NCBI GenBank assembly: GCA_964007475.1
Contig: OZ023273.1
Coordinates: 103,538,485 to 103,602,484, forward strand
DNA length: 64,000 nucleotides
Direction: 5' to 3'
Origin: Hybos culiciformis
Lineage: Eukaryota; Arthropoda; Insecta; Diptera; Hybotidae
The first letter of the stretch is position 1. Every line of letters begins with the position of its first letter. Below, piece after piece: positions 37,301 through 49,400 of the stretch. Position numbers and translations under genes: made by a program. The notes beneath the pieces are model-generated. The model was not told the DNA's origin and ran no database searches. It worked only from the letters and a program-made list of their open reading frames with translations.

Positions 37301-37551
37301 TAAATAAAATAAAATATGACAAAAATAAAACATTAAAACAAAAGACTTTAGAGATACAAAAGATCAAAAAGGTTTTAAAAGGCCAATGAATATAATGAAT
37401 ACAATGAATAAAATGAAACAGAACAGAATTTTAGACGTGACAAAGTTCATAATCACCCTTTTTTAATATCGTCACATCATCATTAACTTCATAACTATAT
37501 AAATAGGTAGATATATACTTTAAGTATAAAAATATGTAAATGCGACAGCTA
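34400..37551. other. Sequence upstream of the ectodomain exon, nothing recognised
   Basis: AT-rich with many T runs. The exon encoding the receptor's signal peptide should lie upstream of 34397, here or beyond, but no candidate is clear. Confidence 0.5.
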
Positions 37552-37751
37552 NNNNNNNNNNNNNNNNNNNNNNNNNNNNNNNNNNNNNNNNNNNNNNNNN
37601 NNNNNNNNNNNNNNNNNNNNNNNNNNNNNNNNNNNNNNNNNNNNNNNNNNNNNNNNNNNNNNNNNNNNNNNNNNNNNNNNNNNNNNNNNNNNNNNNNNNN
37701 NNNNNNNNNNNNNNNNNNNNNNNNNNNNNNNNNNNNNNNNNNNNNNNNNNN
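37552..37751. other. Assembly gap (200 N)
   Basis: Exactly 200 Ns, the usual placeholder for a gap of unknown or estimated size. Confidence 1.
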
Positions 37752-38185
37752 TGTCGATTATAGGAACCAAAAATCTTTCGGACAGCGTATTAAATTCATT
37801 TAACCAAAAAAGGTTCCGTAGTATTATTTTTTTTTTTTTTTGAATTTTTCTTTCGTATATATAAACGTTATGTATATATAAACGTTATATTGTTAAACTA
37901 AAGTCGGACAAACGTCCCGCGAATAAACTAGTTTCGAGTATTAAATGTAAAAAAATTTTTTTTTTTATTTTGCTATATAAAATCGAAATGAAAAAAATTT
38001 GCAGTTGTAACAAGCATTTACCTGTTTGCTTTCATAAAAAAACAAAAATTGTGTATAAGCGGTAACGAAAATATGTTGTATTTACTTTTTTTGTTATTTT
38101 CTGTTCGACTGCGTTTTATTTTTTTATTTTATTTTTTTGTTCAAAATTGACTAAAATTTTAAAATTACTATTAACATACAATGAT

Positions 38186-38325
38186 CGAAAGTGTTCGAAA
38201 GTTTCATTTGTTTCTTTCATATTGATTGATTATTTCATTCTAGAATGAAAGTAATTTCAAACATTTTTGAAAGCGATCAAATGAAATGAAATGAAAGTTA
38301 TGAATGAAACTTTCGAACACTTTCG
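38186..38325. repeat. Foldback MITE-like hairpin (140 bp)
   Basis: Arms CGAAAGTGTTCGAAAGTTTC and its exact inverse at 38303-38325; the middle repeats TGAAATGAAA words. TSD unclear. Confidence 0.7.
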
Positions 38326-39047
38326 TTTCAACAGAAGCCTTAATAAGGTTACATAAGCCCGTAAAGGCTGCGTGTTTCATTAAGTGCACAAATGAAAAAG
38401 GTTGAGAATTTGTTGAATAAGAAATTTTTTTATCTTTTTAAATAATTAAGTATAATAATTTTAGGAATAAATCCTCTACAAAATTTAACTTGAACAAGTA
38501 TACTTACTATAATATTAATAGATTTTTCAATTTTATTTACTTTAATTCAATTTTTTCTTTCCTTAAGCAAAAAAATGGCGCCAATTTTTATTTAACTTTG
38601 GGTTTTTTCATTCTAAAAATGAATAAATAGAAAGGAAAATTTTTAAACGAAAAATTTCAAGCATTAATATGAAATTAATCTATTTGTTTTTTTATCCATT
38701 ATGTTTAATTTTCCAATTTATCTTTTCAAGGATAAGGATAAAACAATACAACTAGGAAGGAAGAAAAACAAACAAATATTATAAATTCAAACAATAACTT
38801 TTGTATGATCATAATTATGTACATTATGTATTACCGAAAAAAAAAATCAAATTTATAAGCATATTTTGTTTTTTTGGAACAATAATAAGAAATTTTTTTG
38901 AATTTAAAGGCTTTGAAAGTTCTGAAAAACTGATTTTTCCATTTCATGGACTTTCAATAATTTCTTAAATAAGATGTTCAATTTATATACGATTAGAAAT
39001 ATCAAAATCATTTTAAAATAATTTCATTGTTTTTTTCAATTATGCAT

Positions 39048-39240
39048 AAAAAAAACACACGAAGCAGTCATAGAACTGCCTACAGAAGTTTATACTTAAG
39101 ATTTAAACTATGAAATAACAGTGGCTACAAATAATGGACTGCTTTTGGACTGATGGACTGATTTTTATTTTAATTTACATTTTGTACTGAGCAGCCCATC
39201 ATTTGTAGCCACTGTTATTCATAGTTTTTAAATTTTTTTC
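39048..39240. mobile_element. CACACGAAGCAGTCAT foldback MITE, right arm shortened
   Basis: Very similar to 16727-16971 from ACACACGAAGCAGTCAT through the TGGACTGATGGACTG loop; the right arm stops after CACTGTTATTCATAG. Confidence 0.75.
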
Positions 39241-39730
39241 ATAATAATTAGTTTTTTTGAGATATTTAAACAAACCAAAATGTTTTTATCAGCCACTAAT
39301 TTATTATTTTTTATACATATTCTATTTTTGAAGCAAAACACAGAGCTAAGTAAAATTGTAGCAAATTTGGTTAAAAAAAATTTGCAAATTAGGCGCTCTT
39401 TGATTTTTTTATTTTAATTTATATAAATGGAAAAAACTTTTAATTAATAAATAGTGTTTTATATTTTTATAATACATATTATAAAATTAAAATGTAGCTA
39501 AAAACTTATTTGAGAACTTAGTTGAAAACTGTATAATTTCATATATGAATTAATGCAATTGAATATTGCTATAAAATGGATGTAAAAAATATTGGAAACG
39601 TTCACAGATGCATAAATTTGAGTATCGAGATGCTATTTCTTTTTAAAAATTTAATTGTGAAAAAAAAACTATCCTATTCAGAAATCAGTTTTTTAATAGC
39701 GAGTTGAATGAACTATTTTTCAATATTGTC

Positions 39731-40041
39731 TTATTTTCACAATAGAATTAACATAATCTTGTGATCATTCATAAAAAATTTAGACACCGGATAATAGGTA
39801 TATCACTAAAGTCCCAACTAATTTTCAAACATGTTTTACCACTTACTATGACAAGACAGTTATGTGTATATATGTATTTAAACAAGCATTTGTTAATCCT
39901 GTTGTAGTTAATAAGATAATAAACGCTAAAAAAAGTACGAATTTCCCGGGAGAAAAATAAGTAAGAAAAGTGATCACATTTCATTTCATGTTTCATGTTT
40001 TTGTTTTATTTTTTTACAGAGATCATGTAACCACTAAAGTA
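39731..40041. repeat. Inverted duplication, intact arm
   Basis: About 311 bp that recur as reverse complement in two pieces, 41420-41595 and 58651-58787. It spans TTATTTTCACAATAG to CCACTAAAGT. The split occurs exactly at the hAT insertion site, so this arm is the empty site for that insertion. Confidence 0.9.
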
Positions 40042-40656
40042 TATATACAACTTTAATATTTAATTCATTATTCGTTATGATTTTGGAATTGTTAGCTAAT
40101 AATTAATTAAAAAAATATTTACACCGTATTTAACATTATAAATTATAATAAAATTATGATTTTTGAACATTTTTTTAATCTTAATAGTATTAAAAATTAA
40201 ATTTTATTTTAAAAAATTTTTTTGACATTGGCATTGCGCCTATAATTAGGTACTTACTAAAAAATATTGATATTACATATATATATATGGCTTTAATAAA
40301 ATAATTGCATTAATACACAAAACTTATATTCTAAATTTCCTTATTTGAATATAGATTTTCTTAAAAACAATTTTAAAATCTAAGTATAAATTTTGTGTAA
40401 AAATTTAAGATGTGGGCAAATGCAAAATAATTAATTTTTTTTCCACATATTTATTTTACTTATATTTCAATGACTTTATTATTAAATCATCCAGTTTTCC
40501 TTCAATGACATTGATAAGTTGGTTATTTTGAGAAAACTGACCAAAAACTAATATTTATTTGAGCAACAAAGTGTAACATTGTATGGAATTATTATTTTTC
40601 TAAATATATCAAGAAATTATAATTATTTTAGAATATTTTATTTTTGAAAAAAAAAA
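40042..40656. other. Spacer between inverted arms, nothing recognised
   Basis: AT-rich; no gene seen. Confidence 0.5.
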
Positions 40657-40690
40657 GTCTGAAGGTGCCAGGTTCGAACCCAATTATGAT
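40657..40690 (+). repeat. Fragment of tRNA-derived SINE head
   Basis: GTCTGAAGGTGCCAGGTTCG and AACCCAATTATG match the B-box half of the head at 59315-59390. Confidence 0.65.
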
Positions 40691-40950
40691 TTGTTTTTTT
40701 TTTAATATTTGAAATTTATAATAAAATGATTTCTACAAGTAATAAGACAAAAATTGTTTTTTTGTTAGTGGGTACTGGTATGACCTAAAAGACGAGGGCG
40801 AGCGGGGGTCCCCTTACTCCCCCACGTCCCTAAAATTTATTGGAACTGACAGATGGAGAAAATTAATAGTTTTTCTTGTTCCAAATAAATAAAAAAAAAA
40901 AATGAATGGTTTATTAGAATTTTTTTATTATATTTTAGAAATCCAAAATC

Positions 40951-41026
40951 ATATGGGCTATAAGGCTTGGTGGCTAGAACATCGGACTATAAGAGTGAAT
41001 GTGTCAGGTTCGATTCCCCCCAATGA
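40951..41026 (+). repeat. tRNA-derived SINE head
   Basis: A box AAGGCTTGGTGGCTAGAAC, B box CAGGTTCGATTCC. Followed at 41108-41160 by the sequence GCTTGTAATATTGGGCCC also found at 16139-16190, and then by one 110-bp-family unit (41187-41275). Confidence 0.7.
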
Positions 41027-41186
41027 ATATATTTTTTTTTTAATTTTTTTGAAAATAATAATTTTTAATTTTTTTGAACATAATTTTTTTATTGGTAGGT
41101 TATGTAATTTTTTTGCTTGTAATATTGGGCCCTATATATACATATATTTGAAATTAAAAAATTGTACGATAATTATGAATTCCTAC

Positions 41187-41275
41187 CCAAAATTTTTGGT
41201 CTGGTAATCTTTATTTCACCAGAGCTACCTATTTTGAAAAATTTTTTTTTTGCATATTTTGAGCCGGGAAAACCT
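41187..41275. repeat. 110-bp-family unit, single copy
   Basis: CCCAAAATTTTTGGTCTGG then TTCACCAGAGCTACC and GAGCCGGGAAAACC; diverged from the 15.7-kb units. Confidence 0.7.
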
Positions 41276-41419
41276 ATAATGATAAATTACTTGACCGATA
41301 TCTATACTATCAATGCCAAAATATACCTATGTTGTTTCTCAAGGCTTTAATAAAATTATTTGCAACGAGTTTAGTGCGTCCAATATTATAAATTTGTTTT
41401 ATAGGATATAATGTTTATA

Positions 41420-41595
41420 ACTTTAGTGGTTACATGATCTCTGTAAAAAAAATAAAACAAAAACATGAAACATGAAATGAAATGTGATCACTTTTCTTAC
41501 TTATTTTTCTCCCGGGAAATTCGTACTTTTTTTAGCGTTTATTATCTTATTAACTACAACAGGATTAACAAATGCTTGTTTAAATACATATATAC
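41420..41595. repeat. Inverted duplication, split arm, piece 1
   Basis: Reverse complement of about 39866-40041. It ends with ATATATAC, the left TSD of the hAT insertion. Confidence 0.9.
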
Positions 41596-41710
41596 CAGGC
41601 ACGAAGCGTAAGTTTTTCAATATCGGAAGCGCACTAATAGAATTTAATATTTTTTATACTTAGATATAACACCATATTAAATAAGGTAAGATATTGAAAT
41701 GATCTGAAAT

Positions 41711-42240
41711 GGGGGATGGAAATAAGGCCGCAGGAAATAAGGCCGCGACGTTTTTTTGTTGCGGTCTTATTTCATTTTTCAAAATGAAATAAGACCGCAA
41801 AAAAATTCCTCGCGGCCTTATTTCGTTTTGAAAAATGAAATAAGACCGCGACAAAAAAAAAATTAATCGGAGGGCTAATTTCATTTTGAAAAATGAAATA
41901 AGACCGCAAAAAAATTCCTCGCGGCCTTATTTCGTTTTGAAAAATGAAATAAGACCGCGACAAAAAAAAAATTAATCGGAGGGCTAATTTCATTTTGAAA
42001 AATGAAATAAGACCGCAAAAAAATTCCTCGCGGCCTTATTTCGTTTTGAAAAATGAAATAAGACCGCGAGAAAAAAAAAAATAATCGGAGGGCTAATTTC
42101 ATTTTGAAAAATGAAATAAGACCGCAAAAAAATTCCTCGCGGCCTTATTTCGTTTTGAAAAATGAAATAAGACCGCGACAAAAAAAAGTTAATCGGAGGT
42201 CTAATTTCATTTTTAAAAATTAAATAAGACTGCTTGCTAT
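41711..42240. repeat. Left terminal array of the foldback MULE
   Basis: About four ~109-bp modules, each with a palindrome GCGGYCTTATTT + CATTTTTCAAAATGA (or close) + AATAAGRCCGC, joined by CGGAGGGCTAATTTCATTTT. It is the inverse of the right array. Frames through it are repeat artefacts. Confidence 0.95.
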
Positions 42241-42410
42241 AAAAAAATTTTGCGAGGTGAGCACATAGATGAGCACAGAGATTTGATTAAGCTATAAGAT
42301 TTCTTCAAAATTTTCTTGAATTGAAAGTTCCAATTTTATTGTTTTCAAATAAATTTTCGAATCGAAAGATTCAATTTTATTGTTTTTAATTAAAATTAAC
42401 ACAAAAATAA

Positions 42411-43632
42411 TTATTTTTTATTAACAAATCGTGGAGTGTATTTAATGTAATCCTGTAAGAAGGTCTTGATGCTACCTTCTTCAGCATACGTTTCATCGAC
42501 GTTTTTTAGTATATTTCTAACCACTTTAATAAAGCCGGTCAAATTGATGAGTTTCACTTTAGTGGGATTTGGTTTTCCTGCTTGGCCTTGATACACAAAA
42601 TTCAAAAAAAACTTGCGATCATTAAACCATTTCGCAAACAGAATGTAGCCAGCTGCCAAGCCTTTTTTGAACTCTTTGGATCTCCGAATTTCAGTCAATT
42701 TTTCAGTCCAAACGGTAATCTAAAAAATAAACAAAATCAGTATAATAGGAAAAAAAATATTTTTTTTTCGTACCAATTTTTTTGACGCTGTTTCGTCCAG
42801 CATATGTGAGTTGAAATTTCTGAGCTCTGTAAGTGTCGAAATTGGAAACTTGTCAAACACAGCAGATGCACTAAACTTGGATCCAGCCGAAACAGACGCA
42901 ACACTTTTGACTAACGATTTCACTTTATTGAGATGAATATCCAATTTCTGATTTAATGAAACCTTTAAATCGTTCAACTCATTTTTCATTTTTGCTTCCA
43001 GCTCTGTGACGATTTCCACTTTTATTTCCGTCATTTTATTCAACATGAACTGGCACAACGATGCCGTATTAATTTTTTGGTCCAGTTCGTTTTCCCATCG
43101 TTCTATTTTTACTCTTTCCTTTGTTAACGAATCAGCATTGTCATCAGAATGTTCATTTAAATCTTTACAAATGTCACTCATGTCACTGAGTGATACATGG
43201 AGTGTAGTAAAAGCTGAAACAGTCAAAATTCGAGAAAAATTAATCGAAAATCAGGAAATTTCAAATATCAGTGTTGACATCAATGCCGCGCATGACTGAT
43301 ATCAATGGTAGCATCAGTGATTCACCTGCACTTCCACTTGCAGTAGAATTTGAACGATCGGAAACTTGTGTTCCTTGAGAAGCTGAATCTAATATAGAAT
43401 TAATTCAATAAATACCTTCATTTTTGTCGTTTATTTCCAACTTTTTGGTTGATGCTTGTTGATTCATGTCACTTTCTGATGGATCTGGTGTTTTGTTTGG
43501 TTCATCTTGAATTGGAGTCTTGAGAAGTTGCTCCGGTGGCATATTTGGTGGATTCAAAACTGAAAAAAAATAATAATATAGCAAACAAACAGCAGTGCTT
43601 ATTCGCACCGTGATAGTACGTTTACTTAACAT
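42411..43632 (-). CDS. Coiled-coil protein with DUF4806-like C-terminus, carried by the MULE
   Basis: Five exons with consistent phases: 43632-43626 (ATGTTAA, donor GTAAAC), 43559-43416, 43388-43326, 43213-42774, 42719-42411 (TAA). The product is about 320 residues: a proline-rich start (MPPEQLL), a Ser/Thr-rich linker, a helical heptad-like region (ELEAKMKNELNDLKVSL) and a C-terminal domain starting FPISTLTELRNFN and containing a KLINLTGFIKVVRNIL helix. The FPxxTxxELxxF start and trailing helix pattern resemble DUF4806, common in insect genes linked to transposable elements; assignment is by eye. Role unknown; as a second gene of the element it might bind DNA or the transposase. Neighbour upstream is a partial copy of its own 5' exons. 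All junctions are GT-AG, so it may still be expressed. Confidence 0.65.
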
Positions 43633-44095
43633 TTACTCTTCGTGTACACGAGAATACACGAGAATACTCGAGAATTTACGAAAGTACAAGAACTACAAGG
43701 AAAAACATGCAAGTACACGGAGAAGGAGATACACATAGTACTATAATATTCAATGCCAGTTCTTTCACTGCAGTACAAATAAATAAAAAAAAATTAAAAA
43801 TTTACCCCATAGGGTTCCCCGAAAAACTTTGTACTTAAAAATATTCCATATTGCGGAAAAAACTCAAAACTCCAAACAAAGTTTGCCAATCACGTAAAGC
43901 AAAATAAAAAAAATGCCCTGGGGGGTTCCGAGTAGTACTTCGTTTAGTTTCGTGTACTTTCGTGTATTGTGTACACATAACGTAAACGGGAACTCACGGC
44001 TGCCAAACAAAACATTCAAAAATCGAGAATAGAACGAATTTTTAATAGTATCAGTGCTGGCAACAATGCTTCGCATGACTCATGTCAATGCTGAC

Positions 44096-44880
44096 TTCAG
44101 TGCTGGGATTTGTCCTTCACCTGCAGTTCCACTTCTAGTAGAAGTTTAAATGGAAAAATATAAGAATGAATGAAAAAATGAATGAAAAAATAAAATGCAG
44201 AAGAACAGACCCGAAGCACACATGAATACGAGCCTTGCCTTTGCATCATAAGACCTCCTACGGGGTTTTTTTTGTTTTGTTCTACTTTTTCCCATTTTTC
44301 TCCAGTTGTGTGTTTTTTTCATTTAAACAAACCTTTTTTAGGAGTTTTTGATCTTTATAAAAAAAAATTTTTTTAAGTTAAATTTCATGAAAAAAATTAT
44401 TTTCAAAAATTCTACTTTTCAACTTTTTTTTTTGGCATTGCAGAAATTTTCGTAAGATGCAATTTGAAGTACATTTGGGAGTAGTTAATTTTAGCTTTTT
44501 GGGTTTTGTCAATAAAATAAAGTATAGAGTCAAAAAACGCCTTTGAAAATTTCTGCGATGCCCAAAAAAAAAAGTTGAAAAAGTAGGAAAAGAATTTTTT
44601 TCATAAAATTTATCTAAAAAGAATCTTTTTTTATAAAGACCAAAAACTCTTAAAAATGTTTGTTTAAATAAAAAAACACACAACTGGAGAAAACTGGAAA
44701 AAAGTAGAACAAAACAAAAAAAAAACTCGTACGAGGTCTTATAAATATAATGCAGGGCTCGTACAATCTATATGTTTAGAATTTATTTAATAAATACCTT
44801 CATCTTTGTGCTTATTTTTAAATTTTTTGATTGGTGGCTGTTGAATTATGTCAATTTCCTTTGGTGAATTCAAAACTGAA
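44096..44880 (-). pseudogene. Partial duplicate of 5' exons of the DUF4806-like gene
   Basis: 44098-44150 resembles the exon 3 end of the gene (CACCTGCAGTTCCACTTCTA versus CACCTGCACTTCCACTTGCA), and 44795-44880 resembles its exon 2 including the acceptor side (GAATTCAAAACTGAAA). Same order and orientation as the gene. The two relics are separated by a foldback insertion at 44227-44763. Confidence 0.6.
44227..44763. repeat. Foldback element with ~200-bp arms (TACGAGCCYTGC ends)
   Basis: Left arm runs from TACGAGCCTTGC through AAGACCTCCTACGGGG, a TTCTACTTTTTCCC segment and CTCCAGTTGTG; the right arm is the inverse, ending GCAGGGCTCGTA. Centre: GGGAGTAGTTAATTTTAGC. A related half copy lies at 45400-45718. 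TSD not clear. Confidence 0.75.
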
Positions 44881-44927
44881 ACAAACGAAACTAGTCGTTA
44901 GTGCGGATGACGTGTACAGATTCGATT

Positions 44928-45246
44928 TAGCTGAAATTTGGTGGCAATTTAGAGACGGTGACCAAATCCCCAAATCCAAAACGATTTTTGCCGCAAATCC
45001 CCGTTTCAGAGATAAAACCTTCCAAAGTTTTCATATGTTTTGTACAGCCAAATTTTTTTTGACTAAAGTGCAGTTTACGTGAACCACTCAGAACCGGCTG
45101 AAACTTGGTGGGGGGGGCGAAGAGGCGGTGCCCAAATCCCCAAAACTGAAATCAGTTCTTGGGGCTCAGGCCCCGTTTCGGAGATAGGGCTTCCCAAAGT
45201 TTTCATACATTTTGTGTGGGCAATTTTTTTTTTTGCTCGAGTTGCC
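44928..45246. repeat. Diverged tandem duplication, ~160-bp period
   Basis: Two copies of GCTGAAAYTTGGTGG ... CAAATCCCCAAA ... CCCGTTTCRGAGATA ... CAAAGTTTTCATA. The second and the following GGGGGGCGTGGGGGGCGGCG patch (45292-45330) are strikingly GC-rich for this window. Confidence 0.7.
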
Positions 45247-45399
45247 CCATTTTTGTTGTAGAGAGTATAGGGGGTATCCCAGAACTAGAGGGGGGCGTGG
45301 GGGGCGGCGGGCGGGCGGTCTGGTGGTTGGTCAGTGGGATTTGCAGCGCCAGCCAAAATTGCTATTTTTCGCGTTTTTGACCGGTTTTTTGGATTTTCA

Positions 45400-45718
45400 A
45401 AGGCGTTTTTTGACTCTCTCCTTTAATTTATCGACAAAACCCAAAAAGCTAAAATTAACTACTCCCAAATGCCCTTCAAAATGCATCTTTCGAAAATTTC
45501 TGCGATGCCCATAAAAAAAGTTGAAAAAGTAGACTTTTAGAAAATAATTCTTTTCTCAAAATTTAACTTAAAAAATTTTTTTTTTTATAAGGACCAAAAA
45601 CTCCTAAAAAAGGTTGGTTTAAACGAAAAAAATACAAAACTGGAGAAAACTGGAAAAAAGTAGAACAAACTCAAAAAAAAAAACCCGTACGAGGTCTTAT
45701 GATGCAGGGCTCGTACAT
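45400..45718. repeat. Half copy of the TACGAGCC foldback element
   Basis: Matches the right half of 44227-44763, from the TTTTTTGACTC side to GCAGGGCTCGTA. Confidence 0.75.
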
Positions 45719-46077
45719 TCGAATTATTTATTATATCCAGGGTTACCGTATTAAATTTGAAATGAGGTTATTGTTGTTGTTGACTCTTCTTCGATAATTT
45801 TTTTTTGGGGTTTTTTTTTATGTATTTCAGTATAAACGCATAATATATGACATTTTTTAATTTTGTTCAGTTTTAATTTATTATTAATATTTAAGGTCTT
45901 AAGGATTACCATAAATAAGTACTTAATGTTTGAATATAATAAGGATTATAATTTTTTATAACTTTTATGTATTATTATTAAAAATGTTAGAACTTTTAAT
46001 TTAAACATTAACATCTGCTGGCAAAATAGTAATTATTGATGAAAATAAAATTTTTTTTTATAAGGCACTGGCTCACC

Positions 46078-46227
46078 TGCATTCGCATCCACCCACTTTC
46101 GAAAATTTTTAACTTTTTTTGTGACAAACGTTAAAATAAGTTGTGCAATTTTTAGTTTCAATTTTAATAAGAAATCCTTTTTGTATGCGTAAGTCAAGAA
46201 TAAGGAATTATTTGTGCTTATTTTCAT
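46078..46227 (-). CDS. Possible 5' exon of a minus-strand MULE gene
   Basis: An open frame of about 50 codons ending FRKWVDANAG at a GTGAGC donor (phase 1). Basic and helical. Phase 1 would fit the third exon of the DUF4806-like gene, so this could be an alternative upstream exon, but no transcript evidence exists and the distance (2.7 kb) is filled with repeats. The true start codon is uncertain (the frame in the sequence begins at ATG 46227-46225). Confidence 0.3.
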
Positions 46228-46497
46228 TTAATAGAATCAAAAACTGTAATACAATTATTAATAATGTGTTTTATTATCACTAAATAGTAGGGAATCAATT
46301 TTTGGGGCATTTTGGTTCGATTTTTGGTAATTTCAGATTTCTTATGGGGAATTAAAAAAAATCCATTCGGCAACCTTGATTGTATCAATTGCTTTGTGCA
46401 TATCTACGTTACATTTTATCAGTTTTTGTCCATATCCATTGGTATACGTAAATTTTTAAAATCTTTGTCACAAAAAATTATTGATAAAAAAAATTCA
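46228..46497. promoter_or_regulatory. Divergent 5' region between the two MULE genes
   Basis: About 270 bp lie between the minus-strand open frame ending at 46227 and the transposase ATG at 46498. AT-rich, no defined promoter motif; inferred from gene orientation only. Confidence 0.3.
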
Positions 46498-49400
46498 ATG
46501 GAAAATATCAATCAAAAAGGAAAAGAAAATTGCAGTCAAATTCGGCAAAACAAGTTGAAAATCGGAAATAAGAAAATTGAGTTTGAAATGATTCAAGGCA
46601 AAAGAAGCGACAAAACTGTTTTACATTCAATTAGTGAGCATCAAATTTATGTACGTAACAGAGTATTATCTGACGGTTCTATTGCATACACTTGTTCCTT
46701 AAAAATTTGTAATGCCCGAGTTTATGTTTCGAATGGGGAATGTTTTCTTTCTGATCCATTTGATGGGCATGGACACGGAAGCAGAAAATTTGAAATAGAA
46801 GATATGTTGACGTTGAATAAAATTAAAACCAGATGTGGCACTCCAAATTCATCGCAAACGACTTCACAGGTGTCGGATGTTCGTGAAATTTTTGAAGGTG
46901 CAGTTTTTGTGTAAGTGTTCACTATGTACTCACTATATGCATGGTATGTGATCATTTTGAGGTGTCAATATATTCAAATGTGTGCTCACCTATATGCTCA
47001 CTATATGCTTGCTATGTGATGATTTTAAATTAGTCAACTTTCACACTATGTTATTTTAATTTTTTGATTTAGAAACCAGAGTAGCCAAATAAATTTCAAT
47101 AAAGTACGCCGAAACTTGCAGCTAATTAGAAGTAATCAACTGCCGAAACCACCTCAAAATGTATGTGAAGTCATCGAAGTATACACCAATGAACTTGTTG
47201 TTGAAAATTACAGCAAAACGAAGCATAAAAACGAGAAGTTCGAATTCTACAAAGGTTCATACGATTGCAAAGACTTTTCATATACATATTTCGCTTCTGA
47301 CCATATCATAAATAACATTCAAAAGAACATTCCGGAAATTGAGAGAAGATTTATGATGGATGCAACTTTTAAAATTTGCCCCCTAGGTGTATTCTATCAG
47401 TTTCTTGTAATTTACATAGACTATTGTGGTCAGGTACGTTTCTTTGTTTAACAATTTCTTCACTGTAACCAATGTGCTCTCCTTACTATTTAATTGTAAC
47501 CTTAACCATATATATGTCCTGTCTACTATTTTAATGTGAACATGTAAGTTCTCTCTCTACTATTTCACTGTGACCATGTATATGCCCTCTCCACTATTTC
47601 AATGTAACCATACATGTTGATGATCTGATTGATGAATTTTCGTCTCTTAAGGGTTCTTGATGGATGGATGAACTTAAGTTTTGTATGATTGGTTGTTGAA
47701 TGGACTGTATGAATATTGATGACTGAAATTAATTTTCTAATGAAAATAATTTTTTTTTTTATTTTTTTTCTTTTCCTTTATTCCTTCTGAACTCTCTGAC
47801 ACATTACATTTGAATCCCTTAAAACTAATAATTTATAAATTTTTACATTTCCAATCTAGGATTACGGTAATTCCGTATATATATTACGATCGTATGACGA
47901 TCCAATTACGAACACGAATTTTTATTTATATTTTTATTTTAATAGTGTTAGTGTAAATAATTCTTAAGGAATTGATTTGGCGGAATTCCTGAAAATGAAA
48001 TGGTGTACACAACAAAGTGGAACGTATATAACATTAAATGTTAATATGAGTTAAACTCCAATTTAGTGTTTTTGAAATATCAAAAGCATAAACATGCCGG
48101 CCCCGTTGAAAGGGTACCTTTCAAAACAGTTATCATATAATCATTTAAACTAGGTTTATGTGTAGTTATTACTTAATTAAGATTTCTAACGTAACAAATA
48201 ACTATTATTATTATTTTTTTTTATTTTAAGTTGAAAATTTTGTGAAATATTTATTAGATTATATTACATTTACTATGATTTATTATAGTTATTAAAATTT
48301 TAAAATTTACTCAAATAATAGTTCTTAAAATACATAAATACAACATAAACGATACTTTTCCAAATAATAGTATTTTATCCGACTTTACAAATTTCAAATT
48401 TTACCAAACAATATACGTAGTTACAATATGAATTAACATGACTTTAAAAATTTTAAATTTTACCAAACAAAATACATAATTACAATATGAAGTTATGGCA
48501 TTTAAAACTTCAAATTTTTACCAAATAATATAAAGTTAAGATCCAACCCTTTTATTAGCTTAAGTTTTCAACAAATCAATCTTTCACGGTTAATTAATTG
48601 GAAGTTTACAAATTTTAGAGATTGGTCGACGAAACTTTCCATTTTGTGTTTTTATTTCGAAAACTCTACATTTTTCATCATTACCCATAATAGTGTTGGT
48701 AATTATACCCATTAGCCAATTTGTGGGTTGAGAAGAATCATTTGATATTAAAACGATATCATTTACCTTAATGTTAGGGTGGGAGGTTTTCCATTTTGTA
48801 CGCTGTTGTAAAGTATGGATATATTCGATTGAAAATCTTTTCCAAAATGATTGAATCAATTGTTCTAATTTTTTCCAATTATTTAAACGGTTTGATGGAA
48901 TGTTATCATATGATTTTTCGGGTGGTGCTACAATTGATCCCCCAGTTAGAAAATGGCCTGGAGTCAGGGGTTCTGGATCAGATGGATCTGCGGACATATT
49001 TGAAATCGGACGAGAGTTCATTATTCCTTCTATTTGAATAATGAGCGTATTTAGTTCTTCATAATAAAGGGTCATGTTTTTTGTTACCCGTTTTAAATGG
49101 TACTTAAGTGATTTTACAGACGATTCCCATAATCCTCCAAAATTAGGAGCATTTGGTGGTATAAATCTCCAAGAAATTTGATTCAGAGCGCAATAATTTA
49201 CTATACTTTGTTCAATACCTTTTTCTGATAGAAATTGTTTTTGTTTTTTAAGCTCACTATTGCAGCCTACGAAATTAGTTGCGTTGTCAGACCAGATAGT
49301 GTTACACTTTCCTCGTCGATACAAAAATCTTTTAAGACAAGCCAGAAAAGCTTCTGCTGACAGATCCGAAACTATTTCTAAATGAACCGCCTTTGTTACG

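Noticed and set aside
37540..37803. Open frames across the N run
   Set aside because: Frames exist only because N codons carry no stops.
41660..42181. Open frames with SRSYFIFQNEIRPRG repeats
   Set aside because: Translation of the left terminal array of the same element, not protein.
44831..45514. Overlapping GC-rich plus-strand frames as genes
   Set aside because: They translate a diverged tandem repeat and a G-rich patch; no domain and no conserved frame between the two repeat copies.
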